A DNA stretch of 64,000 nt. Origin: Atrichornis clamosus (Eukaryota > Chordata > Aves > Passeriformes > Menuridae). Every line of letters begins with the position of its first letter. The first letter of the stretch is position 1. Location of the stretch: contig WBMZ01002652.1 in assembly GCA_013400975.1 (NCBI GenBank), positions 143,914 to 207,913 of the forward strand. Reading direction: 5' to 3'. Positions 9,601 to 22,704 of the stretch are shown in pieces. Made by a program: the position numbers and the translations under genes. The notes under the pieces are model-generated. The model saw only the letters and a list, made by a program, of their open reading frames with translations. It was not told where the DNA came from and made no database searches.

Positions 9601-12059
9601 CCCCAGCAATTCATCTGGAGCACTCATATAATTCAGATTCACCAGGATGAGTGTATTAGTTTCTCTATAGCCACTAATTTTAAAACAATCATATTATTTT
9701 AGGAACAATTTCATCCTGCTTTTAAGTGGTCTAGATATCTCAGAAGCCATTCTTTGAATACCAGGTTCAGTGCTTCTCCATCTTCCCAGTTTAGTGATGA
9801 CATCTCACATTTGACCCACTATATGACCTATCTCTCACTCCAAGACCCATGTGAGATCTGGTATCAGGGAGAGGATAGAAAACTGTGCCACACTGAGGCA
9901 TTGCAATGATTTCACAGTCCACCACACATGATCTAGCAGACAGGGCCTTAGATTACGGAGAAATGTTCTGGTCTAAGCTTTACCTCCTGTTTCTCGGCAG
10001 CAGTGGTTAAAATGAACTGTGAATGGGTACACTGGACACCAGGGAGTCTGCACAACTCAAGAACAAGTACAGAAATGAATGTAGCCAAGTAAAATGGCTA
10101 TTTCTACACTACATATTTACATAGGAAATTTATTGCTCTGAGTTGTTTAAATTCCAGAACCCTTTTGGTGGTATATCTTCAGAGTAATAAGGATAATTGG
10201 GAAAAAAAAAAATTAATCTTCATAATAAGATGAATGTCATGCAGGAAGATTTATCTTTCTTCAGTTGCCTTTTAATACAGGTACTGTGTTGCATTTACCA
10301 CTAATATAATGCACACAGATCTTGAATAAAACTAGATCACTCACTTTGAATACTGAGTATTTAAATAACATGTTCAATCATCTTTTTTCCTACTTAGGTT
10401 TAGATTATGGGCTATAATGCCTTCTTCCTTAAAACACTTTTTTAGATAAAGTAGACACAGACTAAAAGATACTTGTAAATTTTTGGCTTGCTACCCCTAG
10501 GTTTTCGGACTGACTAGTCAGGCCACTCTGACAAAGACAATTAGTTACACAAACCTAAGGCATCACCCTCAGCTTCATCGTTCTTCAGAACTCTGAACTT
10601 CATACCAATTCTGCAGTGTTGGAGCCTTGACAACTGTTCCTCTTCAGTGTCATAATCTGTAATAGGAAGCGGTCTCTTTTAATGAAAAAAATTATACAGG
10701 CCATTAGTTCATAATTTAAATAAAGAATATTGTAGTTGAGACATTAATGTGGCAAAAGAAACCTTTTTGTTATAGCGTGGAGTGCAGGATTTCAATGAAT
10801 AGCAGAGTCATGTAGCTTATTCATCTTTTAGCAACCTTCCCAACTTATCTCTTTAAAACATGTTTTTATATCTTTTATCCAGAGTGCAGTTTTTTCCCTC
10901 AAAGCTATTAATGTTGTTTCAAATCTATGGGTTCTTCCTACATAGCTTGAATCAGATGAGAGTATTAGTTTTATTTGGGGTTTTTTTCAGATTCTTTTCT
11001 GAGTAACAATGATGCCTAGAGATTTTTTTTTGTATTTTTCATATATTTGTAGCTCTGTAGCTTTTAATATGTAGCTATAAAGTCTCTAAGACTTTCTCAC
11101 TTGTTTTTTACTTCTCTCACGTTTAGAACAATAGGTAATATTTGCTATGCTTTTTGTCTTTGTCCAAGAAAATAAATTCTTTGGCAAGGACTCATTGTTT
11201 TTCACTAGGCTTTGTAGACATAAAAAGAAGTAGGGCAGAAACCCATGGAAAAAGCCAAAAAGAGGGGTTGGACCAGAGGGTGTACTGCTGGAAAAGCTGT
11301 GTTTCTATTTGGATAGACTTATCAAAATTAGGCTGAATAGCTGAACTTACATAAACTGTAAAAATCTGTTATGGGAGTGCTCTTTGGTTATGGAGCACCT
11401 GAAAGCTTTCATTAAATACCTGCTTTTATATTATTTTCCTAATCTTTTTCGGAAAGCGATTTTTTTCCCTTTATTTTTAGGCATCAACAATGTCAAAACA
11501 AAAGAAAAAAATTTTAATGCATAAATCCATGTTATACTTTGGGTTAAAACTATATGATATAAAACAAGAAGATATATTTTGATGAAATCTTACTCAATAC
11601 CTATCTTGCTATCTTCAACAACCCCATCCATTTTTTTTCTGAAGTCAACAGAACATGTTGACTAGGATTTGGAGAGGATTTTCTATTTTCTCTTTCTCTT
11701 CTTGGAGTTAAAGGTAGGCATTAAGGTGTAGTCTTCATGGACTCAGCTCCTACTTTACATTTAATCTTAACAAAATTAACTCCTATTTTATCAAGGTACA
11801 CACTCTCCCTCTTGGCAAAGGAAATGTACTCAATTGTAACAAACTAACTGTGTCTAAAGTTCTATATATTCCAGTGGAAATCAATTTCAGTTTCACTAGT
11901 AGAATTTACTGAAAGTTTCATTTGTGTAGACATCATCTGCCTTGGTGAAACACACAAAGACTATGAGTAACTACTCTCTTCCCATCCCACTGGTTGCTCC
12001 AGGAGGGCACAATTCCTTCCCTTGCCTCCCTGAAGTAAAGGTTTACCCAGCTCCATCTT
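9601..12059. other. single-copy stretch with one exon-like segment
   Basis: AT-rich, no repeats recognised. It contains the minus-strand candidate exon at 10555-10656, listed separately. A run of A lies at about 10201-10213 and T-rich tracts lie around 10975-11035. Confidence 0.55.
10555..10656 (-). CDS. candidate internal coding exon, unknown protein
   Basis: On the minus strand a pyrimidine-containing tract ending CTTCCTATTACAG leads into 102 nt that end CCTTAG, followed by GTTTGTG. One frame is open throughout (34 codons, phase 1 at both ends); it reads YDTEEEQLSRLQHC and then RIGMKFRVLKND. The other two frames contain stops. The peptide has an acidic start and a basic middle, with no domain I can name. 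The donor is moderate: G at +5 but T at +3. It could join in frame with the candidates at 20504-20668 and 54531-54605. A chance splice-like pair is the main alternative. This is seen in the sequence; that it is a real exon is inference. Confidence 0.33.
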
Positions 12060-12450
12060 GTGTTAAAGATCTCCTTCAATCTCCTTGAGCAGGGACACCT
12101 CCCAGTAGACCAGGTTGCTCAAAGCTCCATCCACTTCCAGAGATGGGGCATCTACAGCTTCTCTGGACAACCTGTTCCAGTGTCTCACCACCATCAGAGT
12201 GAAGAATTTCATCCTACTATCTAAACCTGCCCTCTTTTGGTTTTAAGCCACTACCCCTTGTCCTATCACTACATGTAAAAATCCCTGTCCATCTCTCTTG
12301 TAGCCCCTCTAGGTACTGGAAGGTGCTATAAGGTGTCCCCAGAGCCTTCTCTTCCCCAGGCTCTCCAGGCTCCAACTCTCTCAGCCTGTCTTCATAGGAG
12401 ACATGCTCCAGCCCTCTGAGCATCTTCATGGCATGGTACCTTCTTGTAAA
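12060..12450 (-). repeat. CR1 LINE fragment, internal
   Basis: The minus strand encodes broken pieces of the C-terminal part of the CR1 reverse-transcriptase protein, such as RGLEHVSYEDRLREL. On the plus strand the order is GACACCTCCCAGTAGACCAG, GGTTGCTCAAAGCTCCATCC, GGGGCATCTACAGCTTCTCT, CCTTGTCCTATCACTACATG and CATAGGAGACATGCTCCAGC. The 3' tail is missing, so the copy is cut at both ends. A 111-codon minus-strand open frame across this region is CR1-derived and not a host gene. Confidence 0.93.
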
Positions 12451-12819
12451 GTAAGGCCATAGGGTGTTATGTGGCCAAACAAAGAAATCATGGCAAGCAG
12501 AAGAGGTTATGAAGTGAGTATAGTGAGTAGAGAAGCAGACACAGAATATCATACATGTAAAAAGCCAAGATGATAAGAGTAGACTTGTAATGTAAGTAAT
12601 TTTTCCCTTTTGGAATTTTGGTGTTTCTGAATGAGAACCACTAATCCAGCCTGATGTTCTGCCTCCAAGTACGTATCCTTACCATTGCCCAAGTGCCAGC
12701 ATCATGTTTTTATAACCATGTAGCAAGTCAGTTCGGAGAACTCCATCATACAAAAATATATTTTAGGAAAATATGTTGTACCTCTGCAGGTGAATCCCTT
12801 TCTCAGTTTCAGTTCAATT

Positions 12820-12824
12820 GTACT
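12820..12824. repeat. target-site duplication, left copy (GTACT)
   Basis: Directly abuts the LTR and equals the copy at 13783-13787. Confidence 0.88.
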
Positions 12825-13782
12825 TGTTTTGGTTTAAGCCTGGCCAGAGGCCAGGAACTACCCAGGCTCGCTCCTCGCAGCTGAACAGAGGAGAGAAAAA
12901 AAAAATTCAAAGTGTCCATGAGGTCCATGATCAAATGATTCGAGAGAGGCTTTGTCTTAAGAGATATAAGAGTAAATTTATCATACTAAAACTAAGAGAA
13001 AAGAAAAAAGTATGAGAAACAAAATGAGCTTTGGAGAACACCTTATTCTCCCTGCCCCCCCCCCAGCTTTACCTCCTACCCAAACGGTACAGGGGGACAG
13101 AAAATTAGTGGGGGGAAGTTCAGGTCACTTCATCATAATTTCAAGGATTGGGGTCTTCCCCTGCTGGACGGTGGGGTCCCCTTGAAGGCAGTTCTTCAGG
13201 AACTACTCCCTTTGGAAAGTCCATCTCACAAGCAGACTTCTGCGAACTGCTGCAACATCAGTCCATCCCACAGGCAGCAGCGGCCCTCAAGCTGCTGCAG
13301 CATGGGTCACTCCTCCACAGGCTGCAGTCCTTTTAAGCATCCCCCTGCTCTGGCATTTGCAGGTGGGTCTCTGCACCCCCGTGGTCCTCCATGGGCTACA
13401 AGGTGGGGACATCTCGCTTCACCATGGTCTCACCACCAGCTCCAGAACAATCTCGGCTCCATTTCCTGCACCTCCTCCCACTTTCTTCTGACCTGACCTT
13501 GGTGTTTCCATGTTGTTTTTTCCAGCTCACATATTCTCACCTCTCCCCCTCTTCCCTGGCTGGAATTAAAACTGCGCAACCAGGATTGTTTTGAATTCCT
13601 TCTTAAATCTGTTATCACAGAGGCGTTACCACTCCTAATTGGCCAGCAGCATATCCATCTTTGCAGCCAGCCAGACATTGGCCCTGCAGGCCATGATGGT
13701 GGGGCTTCTAGCAGCTTCTCACAGAAGCCACCCCTGCAGCCCCCCCACTACCAAAAAAACCAGGTCTTGCTAAACCACAACA
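12825..13782 (-). mobile_element. solo LTR, ERVL-like family (copy 1)
   Basis: A 958-bp element with ends TGTTTTGGTTTA and TAAACCACAACA, near-perfect inverted termini. It is flanked by a perfect 5-bp duplication, GTACT at 12820-12824 and 13783-13787. The element reads on the minus strand, where it starts TGTTGTGGTTTAGCAAGACC; a TATA-like AGATTTAAGAAGG lies at about 13598-13610 of that strand. I recall avian ERVL LTRs with a similar start, a GAAGCTGCTAGAAGC motif and a GTGATAACA segment before TTTAAG. It is about as long as, and collinear with, the copy at 34426-35376. No internal viral sequence is next to it, so it is a solo LTR. It contains a C run at about 13056-13064. Confidence 0.92.
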
Positions 13783-13787
13783 GTACT
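13783..13787. repeat. target-site duplication, right copy (GTACT)
   Basis: Directly follows the CA end of the LTR and equals the copy at 12820-12824. Confidence 0.88.
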
Positions 13788-16700
13788 CCATGTCTTACCA
13801 ATATAAAATGCGTCAATGCGCAGCTGTAGTTAAGAGACAGAAAAGTGTCATCCCATCAGCAGTGACCTGCAGTTATATTGGCCTGAAATGACCAAAGACC
13901 TTCAGTTTATGCACACAGAGCTCTACCTTCCTGCTTGCCTTGGCTGCCTGTTCTCATCCTGTGACTTGCAGGAGTTCTGTAGGTGTGGTAAGTAAAATGG
14001 ACAGCCCTCTGCCAGCAAAAGGTGGGTTATGCGCTCTCTCTGTGATTTGCATGGTAATTTCTCAAAATCCTCTTGTGCTTCTCAGCACCTACTCTCATAT
14101 AAACTGACTGACTAAACCTAAAATGAATAAAAGTAAACAAACCAATGACATCATATCCACTGTGAGATCAGATGAGCCCCATAATAAGTAGAAGGGAAGT
14201 GAGAATGAGACAAAGGAAGATGTAAGAAGCAGTAACTCTGTTTTTCAAAAGCAGTTTCAGAGTAACAAACTGACTTAGCCATTTGGGATCTCATCTAATA
14301 TCATCCTTTATTAGCACTGTCCCCAGGAGACTACTATCAGCCTTTGAGCATGTGTCAGACCCTGAATATCAACAGTCAAATCAACACAACATCTGCAGCA
14401 AGCAATTGTACTAAAAAACTGTTCTGTACGAGTGAAATCTGAATGAAAATATTGTTAACATTTCACCAAGACTTACTTTTTCTTGAAGGTTTTCATGTTT
14501 TAAGTATCCTTGGACATGCATGCTAAAGTGAGAACACTTTTTTTAAAAAAAGGCTTTGCTTTCTGAAGGAATAGTTATTCTGACTTCAGCAGCAAAACAA
14601 CTTTGAGAAACTTCAACCCCCTTCACTTCTCTGTCTTATCATTCCAGTACCACTGATTTGATTTAACACCTCTTTGGTTGTGCTTGCACAGCAGTTTGCC
14701 TGGCTGCACTGGTGAAAAGGAAGACTGAAACAATCTAGATTAAAAGTAGCATTTTGAAACAAACAATTATTTTAAATCCAGGCACTTGCTGTCTCCTGCC
14801 TCTGCTACCGACTCCTAAACAGTTGTCTCAGCATAACAGGGGAGGTAGAAAGGAGTTGGAGATTTTCTTCTCTCCATAAATCAAGGTGTAATGTACAGTC
14901 CAGGGGCAGATCTCATCAGACTTAACTATGACTACAACGAGCCAAAATAAAAACCTCTGAATTGAGCTGTCTTCATGTATGTATTTACATGGGTATCAGG
15001 TATATAAATTCTAGGGCACTTAATGGAGTGAAAGTCAATACATGCACAGAGTGATTCTGCAGACTTCAGACAGAGGAGATGTCTAAGGCACCTATATTCA
15101 ATGGATAACTGTGTTCAGGTGACTGAAGTCAGCTGTAAGAGCCCACCTGAGGGTGAAATACATTGGTATAGAGCCCTGTGACTGCTGTTGGCTAAATGGG
15201 AGAGCAGACAGCTACCATGTCTGTAGTCTGAAATGGGATCCCAATCCTAAAGCTTTGTGTTCCCACAGTAGGTCTTGGATTCTGTGCCCACTCAAAGATA
15301 TCTCTTACTATTTGAGAGCTACCATGTTGTCCAGGTTGCCGGGGACAGTAGATAAGAAGCCCAGCCTGTGGCCTGATGAAGTGCCAGGCAGGATATTTGT
15401 GTAGCATTACACACTAGTGTTCAGAAGAAGGCCTTAGCCCTGAGTTATGGGTAGTCATGTCTCACGTTCACAGACATTTCTCTAAGGGTACAGCCACTGT
15501 GTGTGGTCTTCCATGCCATGTCACCTCTTAGTTCTGACAAGATTCTCTGTGGATTTCCCCACTGAATGGGCCATTAGCAAGTTGCAATCTTTCTCTGAAC
15601 TGATTTACCCATGACTCCAAAGCCAGCTATATTGGCAGAAGTGATGTGATGATACATGGAGTCACTGAGAAACTGGACAAGGAGGGGACAGAAGCAGGGA
15701 GAGCAGAAACTTAAACCACTATTACATCAGAAGAAAAATTCTGAAAACATACACATTTTCTACATTTATTTAACAAAATCAGAGCAAAAGAACAGCATAC
15801 CCTGAGAATCTGTAATGTTTAATATGTGAACAGCATGCTCCACTACCCAACATGCTGAGCAGTTAAGGTTTCCTGCTTACAGACTAATTGATAAGGCATG
15901 TGCATACTTAATTAATGCTTATGTAATGAAAAATTAATTTAAGGTTGTATGTAATCTTTCCTTTTTACTTGGTATATTAATTTATTTTAAAAAGAAACAT
16001 GCATGAGGATTGTAAATAATAAAATATATATTCTATGTTTCTAATACCTTGAAAAATAACTACTTAATAAAGTCTTCCTGAAATAAAAGTTGGAAATTAA
16101 TTTGAGCCTAAATGTTTCACTGTAGCTTATATATCACATTCTTCTGAAAATTGCTTGTCCATTCTATGACATGATACTATAATGATTATTTTCACATCAG
16201 TATATGTTCAGTAAACAGCCCTGCAGAACTGTATAGTCACCATAAATGAAAAATGAAGATGAGAAACTGAGATGATCTATAATTAGACTAAGGTGGTTGG
16301 GTTTGTTCATCATTTTTGTAGAAGAACATGGTGCACTGTCTTTCAAATTTTGCTCTCAGATTCGATGTTGTGAAAATGTAAAATTCAAATTTCTGTATAT
16401 TTTTATTGATTTTGCATTCGTTTAAAAGCAACTGATTTTAACACTTATTTCAAAACCTTATTTAAAACCTTCTTTGAATTGTAAGCTAAGTTGATATTTC
16501 TAAGTGTAAGATTTCTAATACCAACATTTAGCTTGGAAATAGTCTTCATCCATTGTAACAGGTCTAAGAAAACCAGGGAGCGATATGAATCTCTCATTTA
16601 AAACCAGACTAAAGAATCCATCCAGTTACTTCCTGGAAGTTAAAGAATTTCTTTCTTTCCTTCTTTCTTTTTTTTTCCTTTTTTTCTTTTTTTTTTTTTT

Positions 16701-19609
16701 TTGTTTGTTTTTAAGCTTCTTGAGGTCTAGAGTTCCTGTAGGGAAATTTCTTTTTAATATTTTTATCTTATTCTTTTGATCTGGAAAAAAAAACAGGGGA
16801 TGATTGAGTTGTTTGGGAGACTGAGGAGGCTTTATTTGTAGAATACTTTAGATGTGACTCAGACAACAAAACTTCACAACTTCATGGCCATTATGTCTAA
16901 CTTAGTCGTTCCTTAGAAAAGCAGATGAATTTTGTACCAGTAGCTATGGAGATTTGGGGTCAAAGGACTGAAAAGACCCAGCCTTTTTCCCGTTTCCATA
17001 CCAGCCCTTCTTAATCATTTTCACCCTTCCTCATCCATTTAGGGTATGAAGTCTTCATCTTAATTTTGCATCTGCTGAATGCTCACATGCTCTCAATCAA
17101 GAACATGTTTTTCTATCCCTGATTATCCACATGAAGTACTTCCTCCCAGTCCTCCTTTTCCAACCCATCCTACCTTCTCTTTTGAATTTATCATTGGATT
17201 GAATTCAGACACCAAGGAACTGAAAGGAATTAAAAAAAGAAAGTCATTTAGTCATAGGTTCCCTGATATCTCTTGGATCCCAATCTCTCTGTAGATTGTA
17301 TGGATGAGATCCGTAAAATGTGTGTAGCTGTGCAGGGCAGCATGAAAGGAGGTCTGTTTAAGACAGGGTGATGAGCACTGTATGGACAGTGGCTTGGGTC
17401 TGAAAAACAGCCTGAATTAAAAATAAGATTTCTGTACCCAAGGTAATGACTTCTTATTTCAGGCTCATTTAACAGCAACCTGGAAACTCTGTCCTGTTGT
17501 GCAGTCGTCCATATATGCCTACAAGAGAAGCACAAAAAAAGAGCATAGGCAGAACTTTGTCTCACAAGGTGACAGAAATGCTTTGAAACCTCTGTGCATT
17601 CGTTCCCTCAAAACATCCCTTACCTCAGCATGTCTATGACAGATTCTTTCCTCCTGAGCATTCACATCTGCAGATGCAGACACTGGGCACTCTTTGTCTT
17701 CATTTAGTTAATTTGGCATTTCTGTTGTATGTAGAAAACAGACATGTTTTTACACAATACTTCTACCTTTCTGACTCAAAGTCACTATCTTCGGTAGAGT
17801 CTGCAAAGTGGGAAATAAATCCAAAGCATATTTAGCCTTACATAACCCAAAGTATAAACTATTTGCTATTTTTCTGTATCTTATCTCTTTCCATCTTGTC
17901 CTTGTAAATCTTGAGAAAACAGACATAGTGGGACTTGAAACAGTTCTCAAGGAACAGGGAGGCAGGGGTAGACAAAAAATGACTGTACCCTTCATAAAAA
18001 ATAGACAGAAAGGCCTGCAGTTCTTTGAACAAAATCACTCACACTTATGACACAAATTAAGTGTTCTCTGTGACACTGCCCACTGTCACTTCCAGACATC
18101 AACAATCTCTATTGTGCACTCCATCTGACAAGGCCCTGATCCCTTTGCCCTAAAAGCCTTTCTGGACACTTATTGCTCTCTGCAGTTAAGCATGGACTTT
18201 GTTGGCTGTTGGAGAGTTTCAGTAGGATGCACTGTAAGGAAAGATTCCTAGGAAAAAAGGCATGTGTGCTTATCACAGTTGAAAGCATCTTTCTATCCAC
18301 TGAATTCCTTTTTAAGTGCTTTTTGAGAAAGGATGTTATGAGAGCTCACATTAGGTGATGTTTTACAGGTAAAATATAAAGGAGAACATCTTTCTGATGT
18401 TAGCAATGTTCGCCGGATTTGGGAATAAGCAATAAAAGAAGGACTTATTCAGCTAAGTGACACCATTAATTGCCAACATCTAAGCTAGTTATTCTATACT
18501 CTCTTGACAGCCAGTGTTAAATAATGATAATTTCTAGAACATAATCCGTGTCACTGTAAAGTAGATATTTTGGATGTCTGCTACAATTAAGATACATTTT
18601 GTTCTAATATTCTAGAAATTAATGCTATTTTGGACTTGGCTTTGGTTACATTGAAGAAACTTCAGAAGAGCTACCTGGAAAAAATAACTTTGGAAACAGT
18701 AATCGAAAATTTAAATAAATAGTCTGTAATTAAGGCACCCATTTCAAGATGGATGACTTTGAGATTTTTACTAAAATCAGTAAATGAAAAATAAAGGACA
18801 AGAATACACTGAAAGTCCAGAATTTCCTTTACAGTGCTGTGGAACATCTTAAATTGCAAGGGAAAACATTGCATTAAAGGACTTCAAACTGCCTGTGAAG
18901 TATTCCAGAAATAATACAGGGAATGAATAGAAAGCAAAAAAAAAAAAAATTAGAATAAAATAGAAGGAGTGCCAACACTCCACCTAATTCAGCTCTTATA
19001 AAATGAATCAAAACGAATTGAAAGAGATTATTCACTAAAAAGTGTGAAAGAGAACAAAGCAAGTAAAAGTAGATATTAAGAAGCAAGAATGGAGTCATTA
19101 TTTAAAATAATGTAGGTATGATCTATGAAACAGGTGACTGATGCATATCAGTTTTCAATCTGGCTGATAATATTGGCTATGAAGAAGAAGACAGAACAGC
19201 TACAGACAGTGAAAAATAGTAACTTAAAATAAGGGAATATGAAATTTTATAATGAAAGAATAATTTTAAAAATTATAGAAGGAAAATAATGAGTGAAGCT
19301 GTATGCTCACATTTTTCCACTTCTTAGAAAATAAAGAATTGCAAACTGCAGCCAAGGAAGAAAATTTTAGTTTTAAAGCAGAGTTTTAGAAGCAGCCTGG
19401 ATTAATCAATATTTGTCTGGATAAAAATTACTTTGGAGAAAAAAAATAATGACTTATTTTGGTAAGTCTAAATGTTTATATAATGTCAGTATAGAGAACA
19501 AACTTTACTTGAAATTATGATCAGCTATATCCTCCAGGGTACAAATAAGAAAGCAGCAATTGTAGGGATATACCTGTAAGTGAGAGTGATAACTGTAGTC
19601 ACACAAAAT
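13788..19609. other. long single-copy non-coding stretch
   Basis: No CR1 or LTR recognised in nearly 6 kb. Open frames are short and lack recognisable domains. About 15890-16560 is very AT-rich, with many TTAATTAA-like words, and could hold conserved regulatory sequence. It also contains the pyrimidine tract listed at 16648-16713 and an A run at about 18937-18949. Confidence 0.55.
16648..16713 (+). repeat. CTTT/poly-T simple repeat
   Basis: A pyrimidine-only tract of CTTT and T runs that ends in TTTGTTTGTTTTT. A 64-codon open frame rich in Phe and Leu at 16585-16779 is just its translation. Confidence 0.9.
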
Positions 19610-20133
19610 GTGGTGCCCAGATTTTGGCTATATGTCCTGACTTCCGTGTTTCAGTTTCTCTTCTTTTTTCCTTCACTCTATCCCCTCTTAATCTTTCTAT
19701 CTTGGTTCCAGACAGCAGTATCCAGGAGTGGGTATGGCTAGGATATGAAGGTAATTCTACACCTCACATCATTTTCCAGGAATGGGGGGAGGGGTTCCTT
19801 CCAGGCCAGGCTAGCATGGCTTGGGAAGGAGTAGGGCGTTGCTGGGCTCCACATGGTGCAGTGGTGAGCATTTGTATGTGAATCACTCATCTCTCTTGTA
19901 CACATTTGTTAATAATATTGCTACGGTTGCTCTTCATTTTCTTATCTCATTGTTGTTGCTAATAAATTGTTATGCTCTCTCTCTTATGATCCCGTGATCT
20001 TTACCTTTTGTTCCTCCAGTTCTCCTCTCGTGCCACCCACTGGGGAGGGGGAAAGAGTGATCAAGTGGCACGTGGTTTGGAGTGGTTTCAGAGGGAGCAC
20101 TAAACTGGAGAATATCACTCCTAAACCATGACA
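19610..20133 (+). mobile_element. LTR 3' part of an endogenous retrovirus, 5' edge uncertain
   Basis: The right end reads CTCCTAAACCATGACA, the typical inverted end of an avian LTR. A polyadenylation signal AATAAA lies at 19961-19966, about 170 bp before that end, as expected for the R-U5 part of a plus-oriented LTR. Downstream of it come CCACCCACTGGGGAGGGGG and GAGTGATCAAG, resembling other avian LTR tails. I could not find a matching TG start or a duplication of the following CCTTC, so the left edge is a guess and the element is probably 5'-truncated or rearranged. Confidence 0.55.
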
Positions 20134-20138
20134 CCTTC

Positions 20139-22700
20139 CCAGCCTCACTTTCTGGCCAGCAACACCAACAGCAACTGTATTTTAAACATAGCTGCTTAAT
20201 CCAAGTTGTTGGTCTGATGATAGACACCAAATGCCTTCACCAAATAAAACTGAACAAACAAAATGGAAATTGGATTTAATTTATTCATGCACTGCCCGAG
20301 TTTTTACCCCTGACTTCCGCCATGCAGTAAGGTGTTTGGACCCACCTTGACAGCTGAACTCAGCTCTCCAACCAACCATTATCTCCTATGGGACTTGCCT
20401 TTAACCATTTATCCTTAGACATCTGTATTTAGCAAAGTATTAAACACAGGCTTAAGCCCCATTAATATCAGTGCCTGAGTTGATACAGGAGTTTAAGTGT
20501 TACCTTGAATGGAGATGCTGCTCTGAGCTATAGCATGAACACAAGTCCTGCAAATCTCTTGGTACAAAGGGGTAATCACCCTCAGTTTGGTCTTTCCCAA
20601 AGAAATTGTGGTGACTCTCTGTAAGGAATTATTGTCTGGTGCATTCCTGCTCCCATGAAAGTCAGTAACTAAACAATCCACTGTCTTGGCTTTACAAGCA
20701 TTTCTGATATATTAGCCCTAAATCTCTGATCACCTATGCTTTATATCCAGGTAATAATCTATGGTTTTATACTATTAGCAGAGTGTGGTCTGGCTTTTGG
20801 GAGGAATTGCTTACGGCTGCCAAAATGGCCAGACTGAGACCTACATCCCCAAAGATGTTTAAAGTAACTATTATTTCTCTGTCACACGCATCTAAGCATA
20901 TTAAGAAATTCATGGATGCAAATTAGCCACAAAGTATGTACATGGCAAGTGTTTATTTTAATGTGCAGTTAAGTTAAATGAAGTTACTTATCTGGTTGAA
21001 ATCTGACAGTTACTTTAAGCATTCTTTTAACAGAGTGAGCAATTCCTCTTAGGAGGAGTCTGGGCATTATTTTTACCCAGCTATAGTTAGACATCTAAGC
21101 AGTGTTATAAAGACAAAGACTAGAATTTTGTGCTCAGAAAGGGATAGCGCTTTACAATGTACCAGAAAATGCCTCAAGGTTGCTTTAAACAAAGCTCTCA
21201 AGGAATGCTCTGGCATATGACCTGACAGCAGTCATGATTTATTTGTATTTTCTTAGATATTTCTCTTGAGCCATAAGAACAGATTATAACCTAGTTTATC
21301 TGTGACATGAGATCATTAACTCCAGGAAGTAAAAAATGATACCTCTCCTGGGCAGAGTTCTTTAAAATGCCGTTTCTAACTATTTACTGGCCTTAGAAAA
21401 TTCGCTGCTTTGTCATATTTACAACTTGTATCATATTAAAGCCTTTCATACACATAATTCTGGGGTTAGATAAATGGATATATATAGTATTATAATGTGG
21501 TATGGCATTTCAATGGAAAGATCATTATAAAACTGCATTTTAACACAAAATATTCCTAGATAAGTGATATCTAATGTATGTTTTATATTTTCACTTTACA
21601 GAGATTTTTGATGTTTGGGAACACAGATGGCGAAATCAATAAAACAATGTCTGAATAGAATATCTCATGAATTATCCTCTTACTCTTACACAGAGAACTG
21701 CTATAGAGACAGAGCTGAACAGAACTAAAGGAGTTATTTTCCCTTTTATTAGCAAGGTATTGTCCTGAATATCATATTATTTTAAAGTGTAAATTAGCCA
21801 GATATCCAAAATAGTTTTGTTGATTTTTCTGGGGGAAATATTGGATTTGTTTAATTTTTAAAGAAAACTCCAAGCTCTGGATCTACTGAGATGCTGTCAG
21901 TCTGATAAACAGACTGGTAGGTAACTGATTAAAGGGTGCAAGAAAGGCATCGTTGCAGAAACAGTGGTCTTGGTGGCAGTCAGCACTTCATGAATAAGTG
22001 AGTTCTGTGTCCTGTAGAGACCAGTATCAGTGCAGTGCAATAAATGTTCACCTGTTAAGCCAGTGGGACACAACCCCTAAGTGTGATAGTATGAAAGCTT
22101 ACCACAGAAAAGCTTCTCAGGATTACATATGTAGTCAAAGGTGAGAGAGAGCTGACCACCTACAAAAGATAATCAGATAGAATAATTTTAGAAAAATGTT
22201 TCAAAATATGGTGTGTCTCCATTTCTTCACTGACAATAAAACTGAAGTGTAGAGATGACATTATTCACCTCTTTTAACTTTATGTAAAAGTTAGCATTCT
22301 AAGGCTTATTTTTCCCTATTGACTAAAAAGATATCTAGACTAACTTTGATTGATATATCTACAAAGAAGACATATGAGTTTAGGTGAAATGAAATACCCC
22401 AAATGACTGTATCAGGAAGTCTCACCCATTATAACAGTCTAAGCTGTGTTCCCTCCTTCCTGGCTCTGACAAATTTCACTGATTTGAAGAAATTTGCTAA
22501 AGTTGTTAGTCAGTCAGCTAGTTAGTTAGTCCATTAGTTACTCTAACTTACATATTTTGGGTTTATTTCCTTTTTTGTAGTTGGTAGACAGCGACAAACA
22601 TCCAGAGGATTATTCATTCAGGACTATTTCATCATTTCACTGGTGAAACAAATTCTAATTTAGATATTTCAATTTCATATGCAAGTTAATAGAATAGATT
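20139..22700. other. single-copy stretch with one exon-like segment
   Basis: No repeat recognised. It contains the candidate exon at 20504-20668 on the minus strand. A short run of AGTYAGT repeats lies at about 22508-22537. Confidence 0.5.
20504..20668 (-). CDS. candidate internal coding exon, unknown protein
   Basis: Minus strand. The donor is strong (CATTCAAG/GTAACAC). The segment upstream of it is open in one frame for 55 codons back to an AG at 20669-20670 (TTGTTTAG), phase 1 at both ends. Residues include VTDFHGSRNAPDNN, then TTISLGKTKLRVI and YQEICRTCVHAIAQ. A better pyrimidine tract (AATTCCTTACAG) would start the exon at 20618 instead, in phase 0 and 115 nt long. I do not recognise the protein. 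The 165-nt version is in phase with the candidates at 54531-54605 and 10555-10656. It may still be a chance open frame. Confidence 0.28.
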
Positions 22701-22704
22701 AAAG

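Noticed and set aside
12217..12552. 111-codon minus-strand open frame
   Set aside because: Its central part is CR1 reverse-transcriptase sequence; the rest is chance extension.
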